Part shown: positions 34,891 through 43,045 of the stretch, piece after piece | Layout: each line of letters begins with the position of its first letter | How positions within the stretch are numbered: position 1 is the stretch's first letter | Position numbers and translations under genes: made by a program | DNA from: Salipiger mangrovisoli | Lineage (GTDB): Bacteria; Pseudomonadota; Alphaproteobacteria; Rhodobacterales; Rhodobacteraceae | Length of the DNA: 64,000 bases | Direction of reading: 5' to 3' | Assembly: GCF_015223355.1 (NCBI RefSeq) | Contig: NZ_JADFFK010000003.1 | Span: 1-64,000 of the forward strand | Notes under the pieces: generated by a model | Seen by the model: the letters and a program-made list of their open reading frames with translations, nothing else | The model's database searches: none | Told to the model about the DNA's origin: nothing

Positions 34891-35805
34891 CTAGGCCGAG
34901 CGCTGTGCCGGAAGCACCCGTCGCACATGGCTGAGAAAGGCCTGCGCCGAAGGCGACAGCGATTGCCCGGAGCGGCGCACGAGGCCGATGCGGCGCCGGG
35001 CACCGAACCCGATGATTTCGCGCTGGACCAGCGCCTCGGTGCGCAGCACCGGCAGGGTGAGCGTCGGCAGCGCGGTGATCCCCAGCCCTTCGGCCACCAG
35101 CGCACCCGCCGTGGCAAGATGCGCCACCTCGAAACGCGGGGCGAGGGTGTGGCCGATGCGTAGGCAGGCGCCGTCGATCAATTCGCGCACGCTGGTGCCC
35201 TGCGCCATGGCGATGAAGGGCATCTCGACCAACTCTTCCCAGCCATAGTCACGCGCCGCGCGCAGCGGCCCGTCGGGCGCGCCAACCGCGACGAAGCGGT
35301 CGTCCATCAGCGGCTGAAACGTGAGGCGGCTGCGCGCCGAAAGCGTCCCGGCGGTGAACCCGATCTCGGCCACCCCCGCCTCCACCGCCTCGATCACGCT
35401 GCCCGAGAGCGCATCGACGATGCGCAGGTCGATATCCGGGTGTTCGGCCGAGAAGCTGCGCAGCAGCCCCGGCAGCAGGCCCGCGGTCACCGAGGGCAGC
35501 CCGGCGATGGTCAGCCGGCCATTTCGCGCCGACAGATGCGCCTCGAATTCCGCCATGCCGTCTTCGGCGGTGTTGATCATTCGCTCCGCCACGCGCCCGA
35601 ACGCCAGCCCCGAGGCGGTCGGCGAGACGTTGCGCGTGTCGCGGTCAAAGAGCCGTGCGCCAAGCCGCGCCTCCAGCCCGGTGATCTGCCGCGACAGCGC
35701 CGAGGGCGAGAGTGCCAGCACCTCGGCGGCGGCGCGGAACGAGCCGCAGCGCAGCAGCACGAGCACGGCGTTGAAATCGGCAAGCGACGGATTGGTGCGT
35801 TCCAT
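34891..35805 (-). CDS. LysR-family regulator, divergent from the TAXI-TRAP operon
   Basis: 304 residues from ATG 35805. The helix-turn-helix reads LVLLRCGSFRAAAEVLALSPSALSRQI; the effector domain includes LTIAGLPSVTAGLLPGLLRSF. It is convergent with the P450 reductase gene and divergent from the TAXI-binding-protein gene, which it probably controls. A palindrome lies in the intervening 93 bp. Confidence 0.9.
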   Translation of the reverse strand: MERTNPSLADFNAVLVLLRCGSFRAAAEVLALSPSALSRQITGLEARLGARLFDRDTRNVSPTASGLAFGRVAERMINTAEDGMAEFEAHLSARNGRLTIAGLPSVTAGLLPGLLRSFSAEHPDIDLRIVDALSGSVIEAVEAGVAEIGFTAGTLSARSRLTFQPLMDDRFVAVGAPDGPLRAARDYGWEELVEMPFIAMAQGTSVRELIDGACLRIGHTLAPRFEVAHLATAGALVAEGLGITALPTLTLPVLRTEALVQREIIGFGARRRIGLVRRSGQSLSPSAQAFLSHVRRVLPAQRSA

Positions 35806-35813
35806 GCATGAAT

Positions 35814-35831
35814 AGTGCCTAAATTCGCACT
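35814..35831. promoter_or_regulatory. Candidate LysR operator
   Basis: AGTGC, eight bases, GCACT: perfect 5-bp arms within the LysR-TAXI divergent region, close to the LysR start. The dyad size suits a LysR recognition half-site pair. This is inferred from position only. Confidence 0.4.
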
Positions 35832-35898
35832 TCAAGCAACAAACATCTTGGGCCAAGGTGCCCCCCAGGACCCGACCAGGGGTTCAAGGGAGGACATC

Positions 35899-36861
35899 AT
35901 GAAAAAAACGCTTTACGCCCTCATGGGCGCAACCCTGCTTGCCGGGCCGGCGCTGGCGCAGGAGAAGGATCTGCTCATCGGGTCGACCTCGGCCTCGTCG
36001 AGCCACTACGGGTATTTCGTCGCCGTCGGTCAGCTGATCAACGAAAAGACCGAGGGGCTGAAGGCCTCGGTTGTCGAGACCGGTGCCACCATGGACAACA
36101 TCCGCCGCATGTCGCGCGGGCAGGTGGATCTTGGTCTCGTGACCACCAACACCGCGCAGCACGCGGTTTCGGGCACCAATGATTTCGCGGGCAATGCGCA
36201 GGATCTGCGTCTGCTCTGGGTCTACACCAACGCGCCGCAGAACGTCATCCTGCGCAAGGACGCGGGCGTCGACAGCCTCGAGGGCCTGTCGGGCGTGCGC
36301 TTCAATCCCGGCATCAAGGGCTCGAGCACCGAGTCGACCACCGAGGCAGTCTTTGCCACGCTTGGCCTCGACGCCGATTACGTGCGCGGCTCGACCACCG
36401 ACATCGTCGGCGCGATCAAGGACAACCGCGTGGCGGGCTACGTGAAATCGGGCTCGGGGCTGAAACTTGACGGCTCGACCATGGACATCGCCACCTCGAC
36501 CGACATCGCCGTCGTCGGCCTGTCGGAGGCCGAGGCCGCGACCCTGCGCGAGAAGATGCCCGATATCTCGGTGATCGACATCCCCGAGGGCGCGGCCGAG
36601 GGCGTCCCGGCCTATACCACATGGAGCTTTGGCGTCGGCGTCGCCGCGACCGCCGCGATGGACGACGAGACCGCCTACAAGATCGTCTCGGCAATCATGG
36701 CCGACGACAGCGCGCAGGCCAACGCCATGTCCAGCCTCAAGGGCGCGGATCTGGCGCAGATGACCCTCGACTACGGCACCATCCCGCTGCATCCGGGCGC
36801 GGCGCGCTGGTTCGAGGAACAGGGGCTCGAGATTCCCGCCAAACTTCAGCCGGGGAGCTGA
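35899..36861 (+). CDS. TAXI-family TRAP transporter substrate-binding protein
   Basis: 320 residues with a Sec signal (KKTLYALMGATLLAGPALA). The sequence DLLIGSTSASSSHYGYFVAVGQLIN and the G-Q-V-D-L-G-L-V-T-T-N-T-A segment are typical of the TAXI group, which feeds substrates to fused TRAP permeases. GGGAGGA precedes ATG 35899. The next gene, one base apart, is the fused permease. The substrate is unknown; the accompanying AtuA-like genes suggest a branched or terpenoid acid. Confidence 0.93.
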   Translation: MKKTLYALMGATLLAGPALAQEKDLLIGSTSASSSHYGYFVAVGQLINEKTEGLKASVVETGATMDNIRRMSRGQVDLGLVTTNTAQHAVSGTNDFAGNAQDLRLLWVYTNAPQNVILRKDAGVDSLEGLSGVRFNPGIKGSSTESTTEAVFATLGLDADYVRGSTTDIVGAIKDNRVAGYVKSGSGLKLDGSTMDIATSTDIAVVGLSEAEAATLREKMPDISVIDIPEGAAEGVPAYTTWSFGVGVAATAAMDDETAYKIVSAIMADDSAQANAMSSLKGADLAQMTLDYGTIPLHPGAARWFEEQGLEIPAKLQPGS

Positions 36862-36862
36862 C

Positions 36863-38722
36863 ATGACCTTGGAGCGCGTCCAGAAGGGGCTGGCGATCCT
36901 CGTCGGTGTCTTCGTCTTCTACACCGCCGCGACCGGCCCCTTCGAGGGGCTGATCCAGCGGGCGATCTTCCTCGCCCTTGTCGCCTCCCTCGGCTTCGCG
37001 CTCTACCCGCTGGGCGCCGGGAAATCCTGGCGCCCGCTCGGGCTTGCCATCGACCTCGCGCTCTGCGCGGTGACGGTGGCGGCCTGCGGCTACGTGGTCT
37101 GGAACTACGACGAGATCATGACCTCGCTGCCCTGGGCGAGCACGCTCGACATGGCGCTGACCGCCGGGCTGGTGCTCTCGGTGCTCGAGCTTGGGCGGCG
37201 CACGGTCGGGCTGATCTTCCCGGTGCTGGTGCTGATCGGCATCGGCTACGCGATGTTCGGCAACCTGCTGCCCGGCGCGCTGGGGCATCGCGGTTTCGAC
37301 GCGGCCTTCGTGACAGAGACCATCTTTCTCGGCGATCTCGGCATCTGGGGGATGCTGACGGGGGTCGCCGCAACGGTGATCGCGGCCTTCGTGCTTTTCG
37401 GCGCGCTGCTGCTGCACTCGGGCGGCGGGCAGGCGTTCATGGACCTCGCGATGCGCCTCGGCGGCCGCCAGCCCGGCGGCGCGGCGAAGATCGCCACCAT
37501 TGCCTCGGGGCTCTTCGGGATGATCTCGGGCTCCGCCGTGGCCAATGTCGCCACCACCGGCAATTTCACCATCCCGATGATGATCCGCCTCGGCTACCCG
37601 CGCCCCTTCGCGGCGGCGGTCGAGGCCGTGGCCTCCACCGGCGGGCAGATCGCGCCGCCGATCATGGGCGCCGCCGCCTTCGTCATGGCCGAGATCCTCG
37701 GGGTGCCCTACACCACCATCATCGTCGGCGCGATCCTTCCGGCGATCCTCTTCTACGTCTCGGTTTTCGTGACCGTGCATTTCGTCGCGCAGCAGCGCGG
37801 GCTTGCCGTGGTGCCCGAGGACGAGATGCCCGACTGGAAGACCATCACCGCGCCGCGCCGGGTGCTGCCGATCCTCGCCGCGCTTGGCGGGCTGGGCCTT
37901 GGCATCTGGCTGGGCCGGTCGATCGCCACCGCCGCCTTCTACGGCGTCGTCGGGCTGCTGATCGCCTTCGTCGCCACCCAGGCCGGGCGGCTGAACCCGC
38001 GCGAGATGGCGGGCCGGGTGATCGACGGGCTCGAGGACGCGGGCAAGGGCATGGTGATCATCGGCGTGCTGCTGGCCGGTGCGCAGGTGCTGGTCTCGAT
38101 GATCAACCTGACCGGCATCGGCGTGACGCTGTCTTCGCTCATCGTCACCCTGGCCGGGGACTCGGTGGTGCTGGTTGCGATCATCGTCGGGCTGGTCTGC
38201 CTGATCATGGGCATGGGTCTGCCGACCACCGCCGCCTACGTGCTTGTGGCCGCCGTGCTCGCCCCGGCGATGACCGCCGTGGGGATCGACCCGCTGGCGG
38301 CGCATCTTTTCGTCTTCTACTTCGCCACCATCTCGGTGATCACCCCGCCGGTCTGCGTCGCGGTCTTCGTCGGCTCGGGCATCGCGAACACCAACTGGCT
38401 CCCCGCTGCGGGCGAGGCGGTGCGGCTTGGCGCGGTGACCTACCTCGTGCCCTTCCTGCTGCTGCTCTACCCGGGCATGACCATGTCGGGTGGCATTGTC
38501 GGCATCATCGAAGCGGTGGCCGCGGGCATGGCGCTGGTGTTGGCGGTGCCGGCGCTGCTGAGCGGCGCGCCGCTCACCGGGCGCAAGCCGCTGGATATCG
38601 TGCTGCTGCTGGCGGTCATCGCGCTGGCGATCTGGCCGATGCTGATCACGCCGTTCCTGGCGCTGGCGCTCTTCTTCGGGGCCCGCGCTGTGGGTCGCGC
38701 ACAGGGAAGGGCGATGGCATGA
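36863..38722 (+). CDS. TRAP transporter fused permease (DctQM-type 4TM/12TM)
   Basis: 619 residues with about 16-17 helices. The large-subunit domain has blocks such as GLFGMISGSAVANVATTGNFTIP (given here in parts: ISGSAVANVATTG), A-S-T-G-G-Q-I-A-P-P-I-M-G-A-A-A-F and M-G-M-G-L-P-T-T-A-A-Y. Fused permeases of this kind partner with TAXI proteins and use an ion gradient. It overlaps the next start by ATGA. Confidence 0.93.
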   Translation: MTLERVQKGLAILVGVFVFYTAATGPFEGLIQRAIFLALVASLGFALYPLGAGKSWRPLGLAIDLALCAVTVAACGYVVWNYDEIMTSLPWASTLDMALTAGLVLSVLELGRRTVGLIFPVLVLIGIGYAMFGNLLPGALGHRGFDAAFVTETIFLGDLGIWGMLTGVAATVIAAFVLFGALLLHSGGGQAFMDLAMRLGGRQPGGAAKIATIASGLFGMISGSAVANVATTGNFTIPMMIRLGYPRPFAAAVEAVASTGGQIAPPIMGAAAFVMAEILGVPYTTIIVGAILPAILFYVSVFVTVHFVAQQRGLAVVPEDEMPDWKTITAPRRVLPILAALGGLGLGIWLGRSIATAAFYGVVGLLIAFVATQAGRLNPREMAGRVIDGLEDAGKGMVIIGVLLAGAQVLVSMINLTGIGVTLSSLIVTLAGDSVVLVAIIVGLVCLIMGMGLPTTAAYVLVAAVLAPAMTAVGIDPLAAHLFVFYFATISVITPPVCVAVFVGSGIANTNWLPAAGEAVRLGAVTYLVPFLLLLYPGMTMSGGIVGIIEAVAAGMALVLAVPALLSGAPLTGRKPLDIVLLLAVIALAIWPMLITPFLALALFFGARAVGRAQGRAMA

Positions 38723-40056
38723 GCGTGGTTCGCATTGGCACCGGCGCGGGCTTCCAGGGGGACCGAATTGCCCCCGCCGTCGATCTCGCGGAACGGGGCG
38801 AGCTGGACTTCCTTGTCTTTGAATGCCTCGCCGAGCGCACCATCGCGCTCGCACAGCAGGCGCGGTTGGCAGATCCGGCGGCGGGGTTCGACCCGCTGCT
38901 CGAGCGGCGGATGCGCGCGGTACTGCCCGCCTGCGCCCGCAACGGAACGCGCATCGTGACCAACATGGGCGCGGCCAACCCACGCGCCGCCGCCGAGCGC
39001 ACACGCAGCGTGGTGCGCGAGCTCGGCCTGTCCCTGACCGTGGCCGCGGTGATCGGGGATGACGTGCTCCACCTCGTCGGCGACTGCATCCTCGCAGAGA
39101 CCGGCGCACCCGCACGGGCGCTCAAAGACCGGCTGATCTCGGCCAACGCCTATATCGGTGTGGCGGGGATCGTCGAGGCGCTGGACGCCGGCGCCGACAT
39201 CGTGATCTGCGGCCGCGCCTCGGACCCGGCGCTGTTCCTTGCGCCGCTGGTGCACCGCTTCGGATGGGCGATGGACGACTGGGAGCGGCTTGGACGCGGC
39301 ACGCTGGTCGGCCACCTGCTGGAATGTTCGGCACAGATCACCGGCGGCTATTTTGCCGATCCGGGGGTGAAGGACGTGCCGAACCTCGCCGAGGTCGGCT
39401 TCCCGCTGGCCGAGGTGTCGGAGGATGGCACCGCGGTGATCACCAAGCTGCCGGGCACCGGCGGCATGGTCACCCGCGCCACCTGCACCGAACAGCTGCT
39501 CTACGAAATCCACGACCCCGTCCGCTACATGCAGCCCGATGTGGTGGCCGATTTCTCGAAGGTCGAGCTGGACGAGATCGGTCCGGACCGGGTGCGCGTC
39601 ACCGGCGGTTCGGGGCAGCCTGCGAGCGGGCAGCTCAAGGTCTCGGTCGGCTATCGCGACGGCTGGCGCGGCGAGGGGCAGATTTCCTACGCCGGGGCCA
39701 ATTGCGTGGCGCGCGGCCGGTTGGCGGCGGACCTGGTGCATCAGCGGCTAGCCGAGCTCGGCGACCGGATCCTCGAGGAAAGAGCCGAGCTCATCGGGCT
39801 CGATGCTGTGGCTCCGGCTGTGGCGCGCGGCGCGGCTGACCCCGCCGAGGTGCGCCTGCGCGTCGCGGCGCGCTGCGCCGACGCCGAGACCGCGGAACGG
39901 GTCGGGGAGGAGGTCGAAGGGCTCTATCTTTGCGGCCCGGCCGGGGGGGGCGGCGTCAGCCGCGCGAGCCGCGAGATCATTGCCGTCGTCTCGACGCTCA
40001 TCCCCGCCGCATCGGTTTCGGTGCGTGTCGAACTCACCGAGGGGGTCGATGCCTGA
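38719..40056 (+). CDS. AtuA-like protein (DUF1446), main domain
   Basis: 445 residues. The opening R-I-G-T-G-A-G-F-Q-G-D-R and the V-I-C-G-R-A-S-D-P-A-L-F block are signatures of the acyclic terpene utilisation AtuA family, a cytoplasmic protein needed for growth on citronellol/geraniol-type compounds in Pseudomonas but of unclear reaction. Typical AtuA proteins of about 590 residues carry a C-terminal domain that is here a separate gene. Start overlaps the permease stop (ATGA), so uptake and this step are linked. Confidence 0.88.
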   Translation: MSVVRIGTGAGFQGDRIAPAVDLAERGELDFLVFECLAERTIALAQQARLADPAAGFDPLLERRMRAVLPACARNGTRIVTNMGAANPRAAAERTRSVVRELGLSLTVAAVIGDDVLHLVGDCILAETGAPARALKDRLISANAYIGVAGIVEALDAGADIVICGRASDPALFLAPLVHRFGWAMDDWERLGRGTLVGHLLECSAQITGGYFADPGVKDVPNLAEVGFPLAEVSEDGTAVITKLPGTGGMVTRATCTEQLLYEIHDPVRYMQPDVVADFSKVELDEIGPDRVRVTGGSGQPASGQLKVSVGYRDGWRGEGQISYAGANCVARGRLAADLVHQRLAELGDRILEERAELIGLDAVAPAVARGAADPAEVRLRVAARCADAETAERVGEEVEGLYLCGPAGGGGVSRASREIIAVVSTLIPAASVSVRVELTEGVDA

Positions 40057-40090
40057 GCGCCTCGCGCCCCCGGTAGCCGAAGGAAAAGCC

Positions 40091-40390
40091 ATGAAACTGC
40101 ACGAGATTGCCCACGCCCGGACCGGCGACAAGGGCGACACCTCGAACATCTCGGTGATTGCCTACCGGGTCGAGGACTGGCCGCTGATCGAACGCGAGGT
40201 GACCGCCGAACGGGTCGCGCGGCACATGGGCGGCGTCAGCCCGGCAGACGTGACCCGCTACGCGCTGCCGCAGCTGCACGCGCTGAACTTCGTGATCCGC
40301 GGAGCGCTCACCGGCGGCGTCACCCGCTCGCTGGCGCTCGACGCGCATGGCAAGTGCCTGGCCTCGGTGCTTCTGGAAATGGAGATCTGA
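40091..40390 (+). CDS. AtuA C-terminal-domain protein
   Basis: 99 residues from ATG 40091, with AAGGA upstream; an in-frame ATG at 40049 is less well placed. The sequence MKLHEIAHARTGDKGDTSNI is the conserved core of the AtuA C-terminal domain. Together with the preceding gene it reconstitutes a complete AtuA, with the two halves as separate polypeptides that probably associate. Confidence 0.85.
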   Translation: MKLHEIAHARTGDKGDTSNISVIAYRVEDWPLIEREVTAERVARHMGGVSPADVTRYALPQLHALNFVIRGALTGGVTRSLALDAHGKCLASVLLEMEI

Positions 40391-40426
40391 GGCACCGGGT
40401 CAGGCAAGCGCCACCGGGGGGCGATG

Positions 40427-41683
40427 TTAGTCCACGCGCTCCGGGGTTCCGCAGGGCGCGTCTTCGACACCGCCAATTACTGCGCGCTCCTGCAAGGCGC
40501 GCAGCGCGTCGTCGGAATAGCCGAGTTTCTCTCGCAGCACCGCGGCGGTGTCTTCTCCCAGCAGCGACGGCGGCCGCATCGTCGCCGCGCCCGCGCCGTC
40601 GAAACGGATCGGGCTGCCAACGAGGCGCAGCGGGCCCAGCTTGGGATGCTCGACGCACTCGATCAGACCCTGTGCCGCGACATGCTCTTGGTCGAGTGCC
40701 TCGGCGATGGACAGGATCGGGGCGTTTGGCACGTCGAATTCGGCCAGCCTTTGCAGCCAGTACGCGGTGGTCTGGCGCCCCAGCGCGGCAAGGATGATCG
40801 GTTCCAGCTCCAGCCGGTGTGCCAGCCGCGCTTCGTACCGGGCAAACCGCGGGTCGTCGATCAGCTCGGGTCGTCCGATGCAACGGGCGAAATTGTGCCA
40901 GAAGCCTTCGGTCAGGCAGGCCACGATGACATGGCCGTCGGAGGTGGCGAAGGACCCGTAGGGCACGATACTGGGGTGCTGGGTGCCGACCGGCTGCGGC
41001 GTCTCGCCGGTGACGAAATAGAGCTGCGACAGGTACCCTTGCAGTGCGATCAGACTGTCGAGCATGGCGACCTCGACGTGCCGGCCGTGGCCGGTGACAT
41101 GCCGCTCGTGCAGCGCCGCCAGCACCCCGAAAAGCGAGAAGATGCTGCCGGCCATGTCGCCGAGCGGCAGGCCGAGCTTGTTCGGCGCCTGACCCGGTTC
41201 GCGGTTCACGCTCATCACGCCCGAGAGCGCCTGCGCCACGATGTCGAAGGCGGGCTTGTTGCCATGCGGGCTGTCCTTGCCGAAGCCGGTGATCGAGCAA
41301 TAGACCAGCTTTGCGTTTTCGGCCTTCAGCGCGGCATAGCCGAGGCCGAGCCGGTCCATGACGCCGGGGCGGAAGTTCTCGAGCACGATGTCGCTCTGCG
41401 CGGCGAGTTCCCTTGCGATGCGGATGCCCTCGGGGCTCTTGAGGTCGAGTGCGACGCTTTTCTTGCTGCGGTTGAGCGCGATGTAATAGTGGCTGAGGCC
41501 CCCGACGAAGGGCGGGAAGGCGCGGGTCTCGTCGCCGCGGCCGATGGGCTCGATCTTGATCACCTCGGCGCCGAGATCGGCAAGCACCATGCTGGCATAA
41601 GGCCCCGACAGGATGCGCGAGAAGTCGAGCACGCGGACGCCGGAAAGCGGGCCGCGGCTGGTGTCGGTCTGGGGGGCACTCAT
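40427..41683 (-). CDS. CoA-transferase, family III (CaiB/BaiF/formyl-CoA transferase type)
   Basis: 418 residues. The family start G-V-R-V-L-D-F-S-R-I-L-S-G-P-Y, a L-K-S-P-E-G segment, and the catalytic Asp in V-A-M-L-D-S-L-I-A are present. It transfers CoA between carboxylic acids, here probably activating or recycling the acid processed by neighbouring genes. It is the last gene of a minus-strand IclR-thioesterase-CoA-transferase unit, convergent with the AtuA genes. Confidence 0.93.
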   Translation of the reverse strand: MSAPQTDTSRGPLSGVRVLDFSRILSGPYASMVLADLGAEVIKIEPIGRGDETRAFPPFVGGLSHYYIALNRSKKSVALDLKSPEGIRIARELAAQSDIVLENFRPGVMDRLGLGYAALKAENAKLVYCSITGFGKDSPHGNKPAFDIVAQALSGVMSVNREPGQAPNKLGLPLGDMAGSIFSLFGVLAALHERHVTGHGRHVEVAMLDSLIALQGYLSQLYFVTGETPQPVGTQHPSIVPYGSFATSDGHVIVACLTEGFWHNFARCIGRPELIDDPRFARYEARLAHRLELEPIILAALGRQTTAYWLQRLAEFDVPNAPILSIAEALDQEHVAAQGLIECVEHPKLGPLRLVGSPIRFDGAGAATMRPPSLLGEDTAAVLREKLGYSDDALRALQERAVIGGVEDAPCGTPERVD

Positions 41684-42108
41684 GCGTCTGCTCCTGCTCT
41701 TGCAGATATCTTCATCACCGCCGTGGCGGTCGCGATCGGAGTGTCGCCGCGCAGCACCTCGCCGTCGACGAAAATCAGCGAGCGGGTCTGGTGGCGGATT
41801 TCGGCGCGTGTCTCGAGGAAATCCCCGGCTTTCGCCGAGCCAAGGAAGCGCGTGTCCATCTGCACGGTGACCGTGGGTTGGCGGTCGGCCACCGTCCAGG
41901 CGGCGATGGCGATCACCTGGTCGAGCAGCGTGGTGAGCACGCCGCCGTGGATGGAGCCGATCGGGTTGGCATGCATCTCGTTGGTCTGGAGGCCGAAGCG
42001 GGTGCGTGCGTCGCGCTCCACCGGCCGCAGCAGCGGGCCGACAAGGCTGGCGAAGCCCTTGATCTTCGCGATCTCCCAGCCGTCGAGAGAGAGGGGGGCG
42101 TCAGTCAT
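41680..42108 (-). CDS. Hotdog-fold thioesterase (PaaI-like)
   Basis: 142 residues. NEMHANPIGSIHGGVLTTLLD holds the acyl-CoA thioesterase hotdog helix with its acidic residue. Such enzymes rescue CoA from dead-end acyl-CoA esters. The stop overlaps the CoA-transferase start (4 bp), and the gene follows the IclR gene by 3 bp. Confidence 0.9.
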   Translation of the reverse strand: MTDAPLSLDGWEIAKIKGFASLVGPLLRPVERDARTRFGLQTNEMHANPIGSIHGGVLTTLLDQVIAIAAWTVADRQPTVTVQMDTRFLGSAKAGDFLETRAEIRHQTRSLIFVDGEVLRGDTPIATATAVMKISARAGADA

Positions 42109-42111
42109 GGT

Positions 42112-42897
42112 TCAGGCTCCCATCGCGATCTGGCTGTCCTGCAGCTCGTCGCGGATCTGCTGCATCGCGCGTACAAGGCGCGGGATCTCGCCGTCCTTCA
42201 GCCGCTCGGAAATGCCGATGGCCACCAGCGAGCGGATCATCCGACCGTCTGCGCCGAAGACCGGTACCGCGACGACCGTAACCCCGGAAATATACACGCC
42301 CTGGTCCACCGCGAAGCCCTGCGCCTTGGCCTCTGCGACCTGTGCCTGCCAGTCCTCGAAACTGGGCGGATGGTCCCAGACGAGGCGCGAGAATTTCTCC
42401 CGAAGCCGCGCGTCAGGACTGTCGCTGTAGGCGGCGAAGAGGCGGCCCGTGGCGCTGATCAGCGCGGGGAAGCGGCTGCCGAGATCGACCTGCAGCCGGA
42501 AGGGCATGCTCGACTGCGAGAGCGCGACGACCACCATCTGCGACGGCTCCGAGAGCTGCGTTGCGATGCCGGTGACGCCGAACTCCAGCGACAGGGACGA
42601 GAGCCGGGGCTGCACCAGCGCCGAGAAACTGTTGCGCTGAAGCGCCGCGCGGGCCAGCGGCAGGATGCCGATTCCGATCGAGTAGCGCTTCGTCGCCGAA
42701 TCGAAATCCACCAGTCCCTCGTCCTGCAGCACGCGCAGGATGTGCAGGCAGGTCGAGGGGATCAGACCCAGCTCGCGGGCGATGGGATTGACCCCGACGG
42801 GCTCGGGAGAGCGGCCAAGAAACCTCAATATTGCAATGGCTCGGGTGACGGCGGGCACCTGCCTCTTGCTGCTTGTCTTGCTGTCGTCCTCGGCCAT
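42112..42897 (-). CDS. IclR-family transcriptional regulator
   Basis: 261 residues from ATG 42897, which follows GGGAGGG. The winged helix (PVGVNPIARELGLIPSTCLHILRVL) and the ligand-binding GAF-like domain are complete. It is divergent from the acyl-CoA synthetase gene; two palindromes lie in the shared promoter. It likely regulates the CoA-transferase unit, the synthetase-dehydratase unit and perhaps the TRAP genes. Confidence 0.91.
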   Translation of the reverse strand: MAEDDSKTSSKRQVPAVTRAIAILRFLGRSPEPVGVNPIARELGLIPSTCLHILRVLQDEGLVDFDSATKRYSIGIGILPLARAALQRNSFSALVQPRLSSLSLEFGVTGIATQLSEPSQMVVVALSQSSMPFRLQVDLGSRFPALISATGRLFAAYSDSPDARLREKFSRLVWDHPPSFEDWQAQVAEAKAQGFAVDQGVYISGVTVVAVPVFGADGRMIRSLVAIGISERLKDGEIPRLVRAMQQIRDELQDSQIAMGA

Positions 42898-42920
42898 CTG
42901 GCCCTCCCGTTTCGGCGGCA

Positions 42921-42961
42921 TATTGTTGTCTATATACAATAAGAATAGCGTATTGACAATA
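42921..42961. promoter_or_regulatory. Two palindromes, candidate IclR operators
   Basis: TATTGT-N9-ACAATA at 42921-42941 and TATTG-A-CAATA at 42951-42961 stand in the AT-rich divergent region between the IclR gene and the acyl-CoA synthetase gene. The shared TATTG/CAATA half-sites suggest one regulator binding twice. The first also contains TTGTCTATA, repeated upstream of the DctP gene at 46336-46344. Confidence 0.5.
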
Positions 42962-43045
42962 ATTCATCCCGATCCCTACCCTTGTCAACAAGGGGGACGC
43001 AAGAACCGCGGCCCGCTCGGAGGAGAGGCTGGGAGGCAGGATCGA

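Noticed and set aside
36737-39115. Open frame of about 790 codons on the minus strand
   Set aside because: Antisense to the TRAP permease and AtuA genes; low-complexity Arg/Gly/His composition, no ribosome site or known domain.
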